Shown here: piece after piece, positions 24,595 to 31,589 of the stretch | Numbering within the stretch: position 1 is the stretch's first letter | Layout: each line of letters opens with the position of its first letter | Assembly (NCBI GenBank): GCA_015231435.1 | Contig: JADGBN010000022.1 | Span: 1 to 32,235 of the forward strand | Direction of reading: 5' to 3' | Source of the DNA: Gammaproteobacteria bacterium | GTDB lineage: Bacteria; Pseudomonadota; Gammaproteobacteria; Thiohalomonadales; Thiohalomonadaceae | Length of the DNA: 32,235 nt | Translations under genes and position numbers: made by a program | Notes under the pieces: generated by a model | What the model was told of the DNA's origin: nothing | Databases searched by the model: none | Seen by the model: the letters and a program-made list of their open reading frames with translations, nothing else

Positions 24595-25287
24595 ATGAGT
24601 TGGATAAAACAGCTATTTGATTCAATTAGAGGTGACATTAACAGTGCCGGACAAGCACTCGCCGACGCCCGCGCTATTCCTGGGCTCGAACAAAAAGTGC
24701 GCGATGCCAAAGACGAACTCAATCAGGCTAAAAGTGCCCTGACCGAAGTGATGGCACAGGAGAAGCTCACCGCCAAACGGGTCAGTGAGGTCACCAACAC
24801 ACTAAACGAATATGAAGGCTATGCGGCTCAGGCTGAAGCCAAGGGTGACGAAAATCTGGTGAATGAACTCCTCGATAAAATCGCCGAAATTGATGAAGAT
24901 TTGGCGGCACAACGCGAGCTTCATGCCAGCTATGAAGAGAACGTCAAACAGCTTAAACGCACCATTCTTGATAGCGAACGCTCGATGAAAGCCTTTGAAC
25001 GTGAAGTGAAAAACATCAAAGCCACCGAGGCGGCGCAACAAGCTGCAGCGATGAGTGCCGCGCGTTACTCCGGTGCCAACTCATCGATGCGTACCGCAGC
25101 TGACCGCATGGAGCGAATAAAAGAGCAGCAAGCAGAGCGCCAGGCACGCATGGAAGCCGCCCGTGAACTTGCCGATTCCGGCAGTGGTGAAAGCCTGAAA
25201 GAGAAGATGAAATCCGCTGGCATTATTAAAGATGGCCGCAGCCGCGAAGAGATCCGCGCCCGAATTCGCGAACGCAACGCTGCCTAA
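24595..25287 (+). CDS. yjfJ: PspA/IM30 family protein (YjfJ-like)
   Basis: A 230-residue ESCRT-III-superfamily protein. PspA/IM30 proteins form oligomers on the inner face of the membrane and help keep it intact under stress. The sequence is almost entirely coiled coil: LEQKVRDAKDELNQAKSALTEVMAQEKLTAKRVSEVTNTLNEYEGYAAQAEAKGDENLV (about 30-85), and further heptads to about 150. The N-terminus MSWIKQLFDSIRGDINSAGQALAD can form an amphipathic helix. The C-terminal SLKEKMKSAGIIKDGRSREEIRARIRER is typical of the YjfJ branch rather than PspA proper. AAGGAGAG precedes the ATG. No pspF, pspB or pspC is present. Confidence 0.9.
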   Translation: MSWIKQLFDSIRGDINSAGQALADARAIPGLEQKVRDAKDELNQAKSALTEVMAQEKLTAKRVSEVTNTLNEYEGYAAQAEAKGDENLVNELLDKIAEIDEDLAAQRELHASYEENVKQLKRTILDSERSMKAFEREVKNIKATEAAQQAAAMSAARYSGANSSMRTAADRMERIKEQQAERQARMEAARELADSGSGESLKEKMKSAGIIKDGRSREEIRARIRERNAA

Positions 25288-25288
25288 A

Positions 25289-25437
25289 TATACCCAAACT
25301 ACTTGGAAATGCAGGTAGGCGGCAAAGTCGCGAATCCCCATGAGCTTAGACAACCTAAGTGATTGGGGTGAGCGACTGCGGCGTGCGCAGCCTGCCTTTG
25401 GTGCAACGAACCACCGTTTTCAAGGATGACGGGTATA
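25289..25437. repeat. ERIC-like imperfect palindromic element
   Basis: A 149-base element beginning TATACCC and ending GGGTATA, the first base being the second after the yjfJ stop codon. Its core is a long hairpin: AGTCGC (25326) with GCGACT (25372), CCCC (25336-25339) with GGGG (25365-25368) and CTTAG (25345) with CTAAG (25555 minus 200, i.e. 25355), closing a five-base loop. The core closely matches the Enterobacterial Repetitive Intergenic Consensus, about 18 of 22 and 19 of 22 bases against the classic ERIC1R and ERIC2 primer sequences (my count from memory of those primers). Standard ERIC is about 127 bp, so this copy is longer, with extra bases in the right arm. It carries no ORF and would be transcribed in the yjfJ mRNA. 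Confidence 0.85.
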
Positions 25438-25456
25438 GATAACCGGAAAACTTAAT

Positions 25457-25489
25457 CCCCTCCCCGTTCGCAGATAAGCGCGGGGCGGG
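25457..25489. repeat. GC-rich hairpin
   Basis: CCCCTCCCCG and CGGGGCGGG, with an inner CGC/GCG pair, form a stem of about 11 pairs around a six-base loop (two bulged T residues and other imperfections). On the minus strand it is followed by ATTAAGTTTT, on the plus strand by AAAAAG; neither is a convincing terminator tail. It could still act as a weak barrier between yjfJ and glmS transcripts. The stretch 25490-25577 shows nothing else that I can identify. Confidence 0.4.
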
Positions 25490-25577
25490 AAAAAGCCCCC
25501 TGCAATAACGCTTCGGTAAAACCACACCCTACCGCTCCCCCACAGGTATCGTCTCGTCTGAGGTGTTCTCCATTTTT

Positions 25578-25661
25578 GTAGGTTGAGGTGACATAGGAAC
25601 CCCAACGATTGCCGTTTGGTCTCGTCTGTTCTGTTGGGGTTGGTTCCTCACCCCAACCTGC
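25578..25661. repeat. Second long inverted repeat (84 bases)
   Basis: The left arm starts GTAGGTTGAGGTGA and ends GGAACCCCAAC (25578-25606); the right arm, 25633-25661, is its near reverse complement, beginning GTTGGGGTTGGTTCC and ending CCCCAACCTGC. About 29 bases on each side pair with a few mismatches around a 26-base loop. The GTAGGTTGGG...CCCAAC style of termini is shared by short repeats in several gammaproteobacteria and other bacteria (from memory). It is probably a non-autonomous repeat rather than a gene. A 10-base direct repeat GTCTCGTCTG occurs at 25551 and within the loop at 25619. Confidence 0.65.
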
Positions 25662-25675
25662 GTGCTAACAGTGAA

Positions 25676-25697
25676 CACCCCTCGTTTACAGAGGGTG
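25676..25697 (-). terminator. Possible terminator hairpin downstream of glmS
   Basis: On the minus strand, CACCCTC and GAGGGGTG form a 7-8 bp stem with a short loop, about 8 bases after the glmS stop codon. The tail is TTCACTGTT rather than a clean T run, so it would be a weak terminator at best. Confidence 0.4.
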
Positions 25698-25705
25698 CGG
25701 CAACG

Positions 25706-27556
25706 CTACTCCACTGTGACACTTTTGGCGAGATTACGCGGCTGATCGACATCTGTCCCTTTAATTAGGGCGACATGGTAGGCGAGTAACTGCAGGGGGA
25801 TGGTTAACAGAATGGGCGCGGTGATCGGCCCTAAGCCAGAGATCACCGGCAGTACGGTCACCGCGTCACTCGGGGCGATATCCACCTCCTGCTCGGTAAA
25901 GATAATCATCCGCCCACCGCGCGCCTGCACCTCGTGAAGATTTGACTTTAACTTCTCCAGCAGGGCATCGTTGGGGGCGACCACAACAATCGGCATCTGA
26001 TCATCAACCAGCGCCAGCGGCCCATGTTTCAGCTCTCCGGCAGGGTAGGCTTCGGCATGAATATAGGAGATCTCCTTGAGCTTTAACGCCCCCTCCATGG
26101 CGATGGGGTAGTGCGTCCCGCGTCCCAAAAAGAGGGCGTTGTGTTTATCGGCAAACTCCGTTGCCAGCGCGGCAATTTGCGGCTCGAGTTGTAGTGCCTG
26201 CTGCAGTAACCCTGGCAGTCGCCGTAAACTGAGCACCATCTTCTCCTCCTGCTCAGCAGGGATGCGCTGCTGCAGTTTGCCTAACGCCAAGAGGAGCAGA
26301 CTTAAGGCGGTGAGCTGAGTGGTAAAGGCTTTGGTCGAGGCGACGCCAATTTCAGGGCCGGCGTGGGTTAGCAGGGTAAGCATTGAAGCACGCGTCAGTG
26401 AAGACTCCGGCGCATTGCAGATGGTGAGTGTTAACATCTCGGGATGACGCTGCTTGACCAGTTGCAGCGCCGCCAAGGTGTCGGCTGTCTCACCCGATTG
26501 CGAAATAGTTATAAACAGGGTGTTGGGCAACACCACTGGACTGCGGTAGCGAAACTCGCTGGCGACCTCCACCTGACAGGCGATGCCAAGTATCGCCTCA
26601 AACCAGTAGCGTGCAGTTAAACCGGCGTGGTAGCTGGTGCCACAGGCGACAATCTGAATCTGCCTAATCTCGGCAAGCTGTTGCCGCGCCGCTTGGGTTA
26701 ACTGTGGGAAAAGATCATAGATAACCCCTGCCCCGCCAATACGCCCCTCTAGGGTTTGCTGCACCGCATCGGGCTGTTCAAAAATCTCTTTGTGCATGTA
26801 GTGACGATGGTTACCCAACTGCACCGCCTGCGGATTAAGGCTGCTCTCATGCACAGTTCGCTCTACCGCTGCGCCTGCTGCATCATAAATAGTGACACTA
26901 TTTAGCGTTATTTGCGCAGCGTCTCCCTCCTCAAGAAAGATAAAGCGCTGGGTAACCGGTAACAGTGCAGCGACATCCGAAGCGATGAAGTTTTCCCCAA
27001 TGCCAAGACCGATAACCAGCGGACTGCCGCGCCGCGCAACCACCAGAAGATCGGGCGCAGCGCTGTCGATCACGGCTAATGCGTAGGCACCTTGCAGATC
27101 TAAAGTTGTACGCTGCACCGCCTGTAACAGGGTGCCGCCCCTCTCCAGATGGTCAAAGACCTGATGCACAATCACTTCGGTGTCGGTCTCTGAGGTAAAA
27201 CGGTAGCGCCCTAGCTGTGCTGCACGCAACGCTTGATGGTTTTCAATAATCCCGTTATGCACCAAGGCGATACGATGATTACAGATATGCGGGTGGGCAT
27301 TACTCTCCAGCGGTTGGCCATGGGTCGCCCAGCGGGTGTGGGCAATACCACAGTGCCCGGCAATGGGATCGGCGGCAAGGGCCTGCGCCAGCTGCGCTAC
27401 CTTGCCCTGAGCCCGACAGCGCTGCAGTAGGTGATCCTCATCTGCCAACAGCGCCACGCCTGCAGAATCGTAACCGCGATACTCAAGACGCCGCAGCCCC
27501 TCCATCAGAATGGGCAGAACATTACGCTCCGCGACTGCGCCAACTATGCCACACAT
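25706..27556 (-). CDS. glmS: Glutamine-fructose-6-phosphate aminotransferase (isomerizing)
   Basis: GlmS makes glucosamine 6-phosphate from fructose 6-phosphate and glutamine, the first step towards UDP-GlcNAc for peptidoglycan and LPS. I start at ATG 27556 (616 residues), because the nucleophile must be Cys2 in MCGIVGAVAERN; an in-frame TTG at 27562 is rejected. Glutaminase features include LRRLEYRGYDSAGVAL, HTRWATHGQP and HNGIIENHQ. The two SIS sugar-isomerase domains carry VACGTSYHAGLTARYW with ISQSGETADTLAAL, and FLGRGTHYPIAMEGALKLKEISYIHAEAYPAGELKHGP. The conserved C-terminus reads DVDQPRNLAKSVTVE. It follows gspH by only 18 bases with no good promoter, so read-through from the gsp genes is likely. 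No glmS ribozyme is expected or seen. Confidence 0.97.
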   Translation of the reverse strand: MCGIVGAVAERNVLPILMEGLRRLEYRGYDSAGVALLADEDHLLQRCRAQGKVAQLAQALAADPIAGHCGIAHTRWATHGQPLESNAHPHICNHRIALVHNGIIENHQALRAAQLGRYRFTSETDTEVIVHQVFDHLERGGTLLQAVQRTTLDLQGAYALAVIDSAAPDLLVVARRGSPLVIGLGIGENFIASDVAALLPVTQRFIFLEEGDAAQITLNSVTIYDAAGAAVERTVHESSLNPQAVQLGNHRHYMHKEIFEQPDAVQQTLEGRIGGAGVIYDLFPQLTQAARQQLAEIRQIQIVACGTSYHAGLTARYWFEAILGIACQVEVASEFRYRSPVVLPNTLFITISQSGETADTLAALQLVKQRHPEMLTLTICNAPESSLTRASMLTLLTHAGPEIGVASTKAFTTQLTALSLLLLALGKLQQRIPAEQEEKMVLSLRRLPGLLQQALQLEPQIAALATEFADKHNALFLGRGTHYPIAMEGALKLKEISYIHAEAYPAGELKHGPLALVDDQMPIVVVAPNDALLEKLKSNLHEVQARGGRMIIFTEQEVDIAPSDAVTVLPVISGLGPITAPILLTIPLQLLAYHVALIKGTDVDQPRNLAKSVTVE

Positions 27557-27574
27557 TGCCAACTATCCATTCGA

Positions 27575-28054
27575 TTAACCCTCGGTTAAGGTGATCCGGC
27601 CACTTAGCCAGTCAATATCAATTAAAAAATGACGGTCGCTGCCGCTTAGGGTGAGTCGTCCGCCACTAGAGCTGCCATCGGCATAGAAGCGTACCGCCCC
27701 CTGACGGGGGTTGGCGGCAAGGGAGAGTGCGGTGACCAGCTCAAGATTAACGGTAGCGGGTAAGGTCTGTTGCCGAGAACTGCCAGCCAACTGATAGCTT
27801 TTCGCCTGTAAATCGAGCTGCCAAGTCGTCGCTGCCGCCTCGGTAATCGCACGGCTGCGGGCATAACGCAGGGAAGCCGCCACCTCACGCGCCGCAGAGG
27901 TCAGCTCAACGCCTGGGAGTGCAGCGCTAATTAAAGGCGGGGTGATCGCTAACATCGCTGCCGCAATGGTTAAGACCAGCAGCAGCTCAATTAAGGTAAA
28001 TCCCCGTTGCGCAGTGTGGTGGTGAATAATCTTACTCCCAACCCAGCAGATCAC
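27575..28054 (-). CDS. gspH: Type II secretion pseudopilin GspH
   Basis: A minor pseudopilin of the type II secretion pseudopilus. The prepilin-peptidase site is AQRG|FTLIELLLVLTIAAAML, cleaved after Gly and with Glu at +5. SAAREVAASLRYARSRAITEAAATTWQLDL is typical of GspH. The C-terminal part (VRFYADGSSSGGRLTLSGSDRHFLIDIDWLSGRI) matches the GspH/FimT domain. The start is uncertain: the frame runs upstream to 28087 and overlaps gspG. GTG at 28054 (160 residues, 18-residue leader) has AGGG eight bases before it and is my choice. Non-canonical ATT codons at 28030 and 28027, just after GGGAGTAAG, are another possibility. It lies immediately after gspG. Confidence 0.85.
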   Translation of the reverse strand: MICWVGSKIIHHHTAQRGFTLIELLLVLTIAAAMLAITPPLISAALPGVELTSAAREVAASLRYARSRAITEAAATTWQLDLQAKSYQLAGSSRQQTLPATVNLELVTALSLAANPRQGAVRFYADGSSSGGRLTLSGSDRHFLIDIDWLSGRITLTEG

Positions 28055-28484
28055 GCGCCTCACCCTCACCCCCAGGCACATTGTCACTACCTAAAGAGAG
28101 CAGATCGTAGGCGCCATGTTCGCCAGGAAAGCGGTAGGTATAGGGATTCCCCCAAGGATCATCCGGCACTAATTTTTTCTTCAGGTAGGGGCCATTCCAC
28201 TTTTTTGCTGCTTTAGGCTTCTCTACCAACGCCTTTAACCCCTCCTCATTACTGGGATAGTGGCCGGTATCCAGACGATAGAGATCAAGCGCTGCCGCGA
28301 GATCCTCAATCTGCACTTTGGCAGTTTTGCTTTTCGATTCGCCCAGGGCATTCATCACCTGTGGCCCGACCAGCCCCGCCAGCAGCGCCAGAATGGCGAG
28401 TACCACCAGCAGTTCAATTAAGGTAAAGCCGCGCTGTTGCGACTTATGCAGTAGTAAAGAAGGCAAAGTGCGTGGTGCTGTCAA
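28032..28484 (-). CDS. gspG: Type II secretion major pseudopilin GspG
   Basis: GspG builds the pseudopilus shaft that pushes folded exoproteins through the outer-membrane secretin. The 150-residue product starts with TTG at 28484, six bases after a strong AGGAG. The leader MTAPRTLPSLLLHKSQQRG is followed by FTLIELLVVLAILALLAGLVGPQVM, the type IV pilin-like N-terminal helix. The rest is the GspG consensus: LGESKSKTAKVQIEDLAAALDLYRLDTGHYPSNEEGLKALVEKP, then PDDPWGNPYTYRFPGEHGAYDLLSLGSDNVPGGEGEARD, which forms the calcium-binding region. It follows gspF after 37 bases and overlaps gspH. Confidence 0.96.
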   Translation of the reverse strand: MTAPRTLPSLLLHKSQQRGFTLIELLVVLAILALLAGLVGPQVMNALGESKSKTAKVQIEDLAAALDLYRLDTGHYPSNEEGLKALVEKPKAAKKWNGPYLKKKLVPDDPWGNPYTYRFPGEHGAYDLLSLGSDNVPGGEGEARDLLGWE

Positions 28485-28521
28485 AAGAGACTCCTGAAAT
28501 AACAGTTAAATTTTAAGCGGG

Positions 28522-29739
28522 TTAAAAGGCAAGTTGATTGGCGCCAAGAATCGCCATTAATATCGAGGAAATTATAGCAGCTACGACAACGCCCAAACCA
28601 ACTATCAATGTCGGTTCGATCAGTGTCAAGGCACGGTTTACGGCGGTTTTGACCTCCTGATCATAGACATTGGCGATGCGCAACAGCATCTTTCCCAACG
28701 ATCCGGACTCCTCGCCGACGCGCATCATCTGCAGAGCCAGCGGCGGGATCTGCCCCGCCTGTTGCAGCGCCATCGAAAGACCTCGCCCCCCTTTGAGATC
28801 ATCCACCGAGGCGGCAATCGCACTGGCAATCACCCCGTTACCGACCACCTCCCGTGCCAGCTGCAAGGAGGAGAGCAGTGGCAGACCATTCTCCAGCAGC
28901 ACTGCCAAAGTACGACTAAAGCGCGCCGTCTCCATTTTGGTTATCAACTCCCCGGCAATCGGCAGTCTGAGTAACCAAGCGTGCCAGCGCAGGCGAATGG
29001 CAGGTCGTTCAAGGGCTGCAGAGGCCGCTGCAACCAGGAGAAAAGTGGTCGCCAGCAGCAGCCACCAGTAGTGACGGAAAACCTCACCGATACCGACAAC
29101 AATGCGGGTCGCCAGCGGCAGGGTTGCCCCCATGTCGGCAAACATCTCCTGAAATTGCGGCACGACAAACAGGAGCAGCATAAGCACCGACAGCACCGCT
29201 ACGGTGACCAGAATTATCGGATAGATAAGCGCCGAGCGGACACTCTCTTTTAGTGCCTGCGAACGCTCCTGATAGTCTGCCAGTTGTTGCAACACGGTCT
29301 CTAACGCCCCACCGCTCTCCCCTGCGCGAACCATATTGACATAAAGGCGTGAAAAGAGCGTTGGCTCCTGCTCCAGCACATCAGAGAAGCGCCCCCCCTG
29401 TTGTAGCCCCGCCAAGAGACGCTGCAGCAACTGGCGTACCGCGACTTCACTCGCCAAGTCAGTAAGGGTACGCAACCCCCGCTCTAAAGGCATTCCCGCC
29501 TCCAGCAGAGTGGAGAGTTGTCGCGTCAGGTTGGCTATCTGTTCTACGGAAACCTTGGGTTGCGAACGGCGCTTTAACCATTGACGCGGTGAAACCGTCG
29601 CCGCAGAGGTGGCAATCGTCACCGGTATGTAACCCTGCCCCTGTAACCACTCTACCAACGCGGCCTCACTCTGGCAGTGATGTTCCCCCTCAAGCCGTTC
29701 ACCACTGGGACGCACCGCAGCAAAATGGTAATCTGGCAT
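28522..29739 (-). CDS. gspF: Type II secretion inner-membrane protein GspF
   Basis: The platform protein of the type II secretion machine, coupling the GspE ATPase to pseudopilus assembly. It has 405 residues, the standard length. It carries two repeated T2SF domains: about 70-195 (QIANLTRQLSTLLEAGMPLERGLRTL... ETVLQQLADYQERSQALKESVRSALIYPIILVTV) and about 265-395 (ARFSRTLAVLLENGLPLLSSLQLAREVVGNGVI... ALQMMRVGEESGSLGKMLLRIANVYDQEV). TM segments lie at about 168-190, 215-240 and 370-400. The Shine-Dalgarno GGAGG lies in the last gspE codons and the ATG is only 3 bases after the gspE stop, so the two are translationally linked. Confidence 0.95.
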   Translation of the reverse strand: MPDYHFAAVRPSGERLEGEHHCQSEAALVEWLQGQGYIPVTIATSAATVSPRQWLKRRSQPKVSVEQIANLTRQLSTLLEAGMPLERGLRTLTDLASEVAVRQLLQRLLAGLQQGGRFSDVLEQEPTLFSRLYVNMVRAGESGGALETVLQQLADYQERSQALKESVRSALIYPIILVTVAVLSVLMLLLFVVPQFQEMFADMGATLPLATRIVVGIGEVFRHYWWLLLATTFLLVAAASAALERPAIRLRWHAWLLRLPIAGELITKMETARFSRTLAVLLENGLPLLSSLQLAREVVGNGVIASAIAASVDDLKGGRGLSMALQQAGQIPPLALQMMRVGEESGSLGKMLLRIANVYDQEVKTAVNRALTLIEPTLIVGLGVVVAAIISSILMAILGANQLAF

Positions 29740-29742
29740 GGC

Positions 29743-31419
29743 TTAGGCCTCCTTACAGACGCGCAATAGTTCCTCAAGCGTGGTCACGCCGGCCATTACC
29801 TTATGCAGACCATCACCATATATCGACTCCATACCATCTGCTTCCGCCTGCTGGGCAATTGCGTCGGCACCAGCATGTTGCATGACCAGTTTGCGAATCG
29901 CCTCATTCATCTCCAGCACTTCGGTAACCGCAACACGGCCACGGAACCCCGTCCCACCGCAGGCTTCACACCCAGTGGCGTGATAAAACGGCTGATTTTG
30001 GCTAACGCTAATCTCCAGACGAGCGGCCAACTCATCACTCACCGCATAGGGCTGACGACACGCCGGGCAGAGGCGGCGTACCAGACGCTGCGCGACAATG
30101 CCATTTATTGTTGAAATTAACAGATAGTCGGCAATGCCCATATCGAGCATTCGGGTGATCCCCGCTGCGGCACTGTTGGTATGCAGCGTTGACAGCACCA
30201 GGTGACCCGTTAGCGCCGACTGCACTGCAATATGGGCGGTCTCTTCATCACGCATCTCCCCCACCATAATCACATCTGGATCTTGGCGGACAATCGCCCG
30301 CAAAGCGGTGGCAAAGGTGAGGCCAATCGTCGGCTTCACCTGTACCTGATTGATTCCCTCCAGCTGATACTCAACCGGATCTTCCACGGTAATAATCTTG
30401 CGATCTTCCGTATTAAGACGCTGTAAAGCGGTATAGAGCGTACTACTTTTGCCACTACCGGTCGGTCCGGTCACCAAGACAATCCCGTGGGGAATGGTGA
30501 GAATACGCAACAGCGCCGCAAGCGATCGCCCCTGCAGACCGAGCGCAGCAAAATCAAAACGCACTCGCCCTTTATCGAGAAGACGAATCACCACACTCTC
30601 ACCAAACATCGTGGGAATGGTGGAGATCCGCATATCGATCTCTTTTCCCTGAATTTTTAGCGAGATCCGTCCATCCTGTGGCAAACGGTGCTCGGCAATA
30701 TTAAGACGCGCCATAATTTTTATGCGGGAGATGACCGCTGCAGTTGATTTAGCCGGCGGCGATTCGCTCTCGACGAGTACGCCATCGACCCGATAACGGA
30801 CCTTCAGCTTTCCCTCAAAGGGTTCAATATGGACATCCGAGGCAGCAAGCGCCACCGCACGGGTTAAGATCAAATTCACCAGACGGATCATCGGCGCTTC
30901 ACTGGCCAGATCACGCAGATGTTCAACATCCTCCTCACCGTCGCCATGCGCCCCCGCCAACCCCTCAACCAGCTCATCCATGGCGCTACGTCCCTCGCCA
31001 TAGAGACGCTCAATCGCTCCCTCGATTTCTGAAATTAACCCGACCATTAACACAATTTCGACGCCATCACCCAGTAGCGCCTGGAGCGCTTGACGGGTAT
31101 AGGGATCCGCCGGATCCATCACCGCAAAATGGCAGCGCCCCTCCTCCTGTCGCAACGGCAGAAGATGGTGCTCTTTTAGAAAACGCAGGGAGATCGCCAA
31201 ATCGCTAACCGCTTCACTGGGGTAGGCATCACGTGCGAGCAGCGGCAACTGACAAAATTGACTGTAAGCAGTCGCCAGTTCACGCTCACCGATAAAGCCT
31301 AAGCGCACCAAAACAACCGCCATCGCCTCGCCACCCTGCTGCGACAACAGCTCTGCCTGTGCGAGCTCGGCACGACTAATACCGCCCGACTCCACCAACC
31401 AAGAAAAAAAATTTTGCAT
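29743..31419 (-). CDS. gspE: Type II secretion ATPase GspE
   Basis: The hexameric ATPase at the cytoplasmic face of type II secretion. The 558 residues hold an N-terminal GspE domain (about 1-140) and the secretion ATPase core. Walker A GPTGSGKSS is at 318-326; the Asp box lies in KIITVEDPVEYQLEGINQVQVK. Walker B is DPDVIMVGEMRDEETA, and the His box is LTGHLVLSTLHTNSA. The four-cysteine zinc domain of GspE/PilB proteins follows: LCPAC and GCEACGGTGFRGR. Because gspF, gspG and gspH follow directly, GspE is a better call than PilB. ATG 31419 has no close Shine-Dalgarno. The remaining gsp genes (C, D, I-N) are not in the window. Confidence 0.95.
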   Translation of the reverse strand: MQNFFSWLVESGGISRAELAQAELLSQQGGEAMAVVLVRLGFIGERELATAYSQFCQLPLLARDAYPSEAVSDLAISLRFLKEHHLLPLRQEEGRCHFAVMDPADPYTRQALQALLGDGVEIVLMVGLISEIEGAIERLYGEGRSAMDELVEGLAGAHGDGEEDVEHLRDLASEAPMIRLVNLILTRAVALAASDVHIEPFEGKLKVRYRVDGVLVESESPPAKSTAAVISRIKIMARLNIAEHRLPQDGRISLKIQGKEIDMRISTIPTMFGESVVIRLLDKGRVRFDFAALGLQGRSLAALLRILTIPHGIVLVTGPTGSGKSSTLYTALQRLNTEDRKIITVEDPVEYQLEGINQVQVKPTIGLTFATALRAIVRQDPDVIMVGEMRDEETAHIAVQSALTGHLVLSTLHTNSAAAGITRMLDMGIADYLLISTINGIVAQRLVRRLCPACRQPYAVSDELAARLEISVSQNQPFYHATGCEACGGTGFRGRVAVTEVLEMNEAIRKLVMQHAGADAIAQQAEADGMESIYGDGLHKVMAGVTTLEELLRVCKEA

Positions 31420-31483
31420 TATCGCCGCTGCGACCTCATACCAATGCTTCGATTAGCAATGTTAAATTAAAAGTTACTCAACC

Positions 31484-31496
31484 TATCAGGCTGATA
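31484..31496. promoter_or_regulatory. Short palindrome between gspE and the radical SAM gene
   Basis: In the 170-base gap 31420-31589 between these divergent genes, TATCAG and CTGATA flank a single central G, a perfect 13-base palindrome. It lies 65 bases from gspE and 94 bases from the other start. A weak minus-strand promoter candidate (TTGAGT, 17 bases, TGCTAA) lies close by on the gspE side. It may be an operator; chance is possible. Confidence 0.25.
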
Positions 31497-31589
31497 ATCG
31501 AGCAAGCACCCTCTTAGTTAAGGTACCGCCCTAAACCAGGATGCCCATCTGCGCATTATCACCGACTTCAGGCAGCAGACACAAACTTC

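Noticed and set aside
25289-25705. CRISPR array or small gene in the long gap before glmS
   Set aside because: The repeats are inverted, different from one another and not regularly spaced; no start codon with ribosome site and sizeable frame is present.
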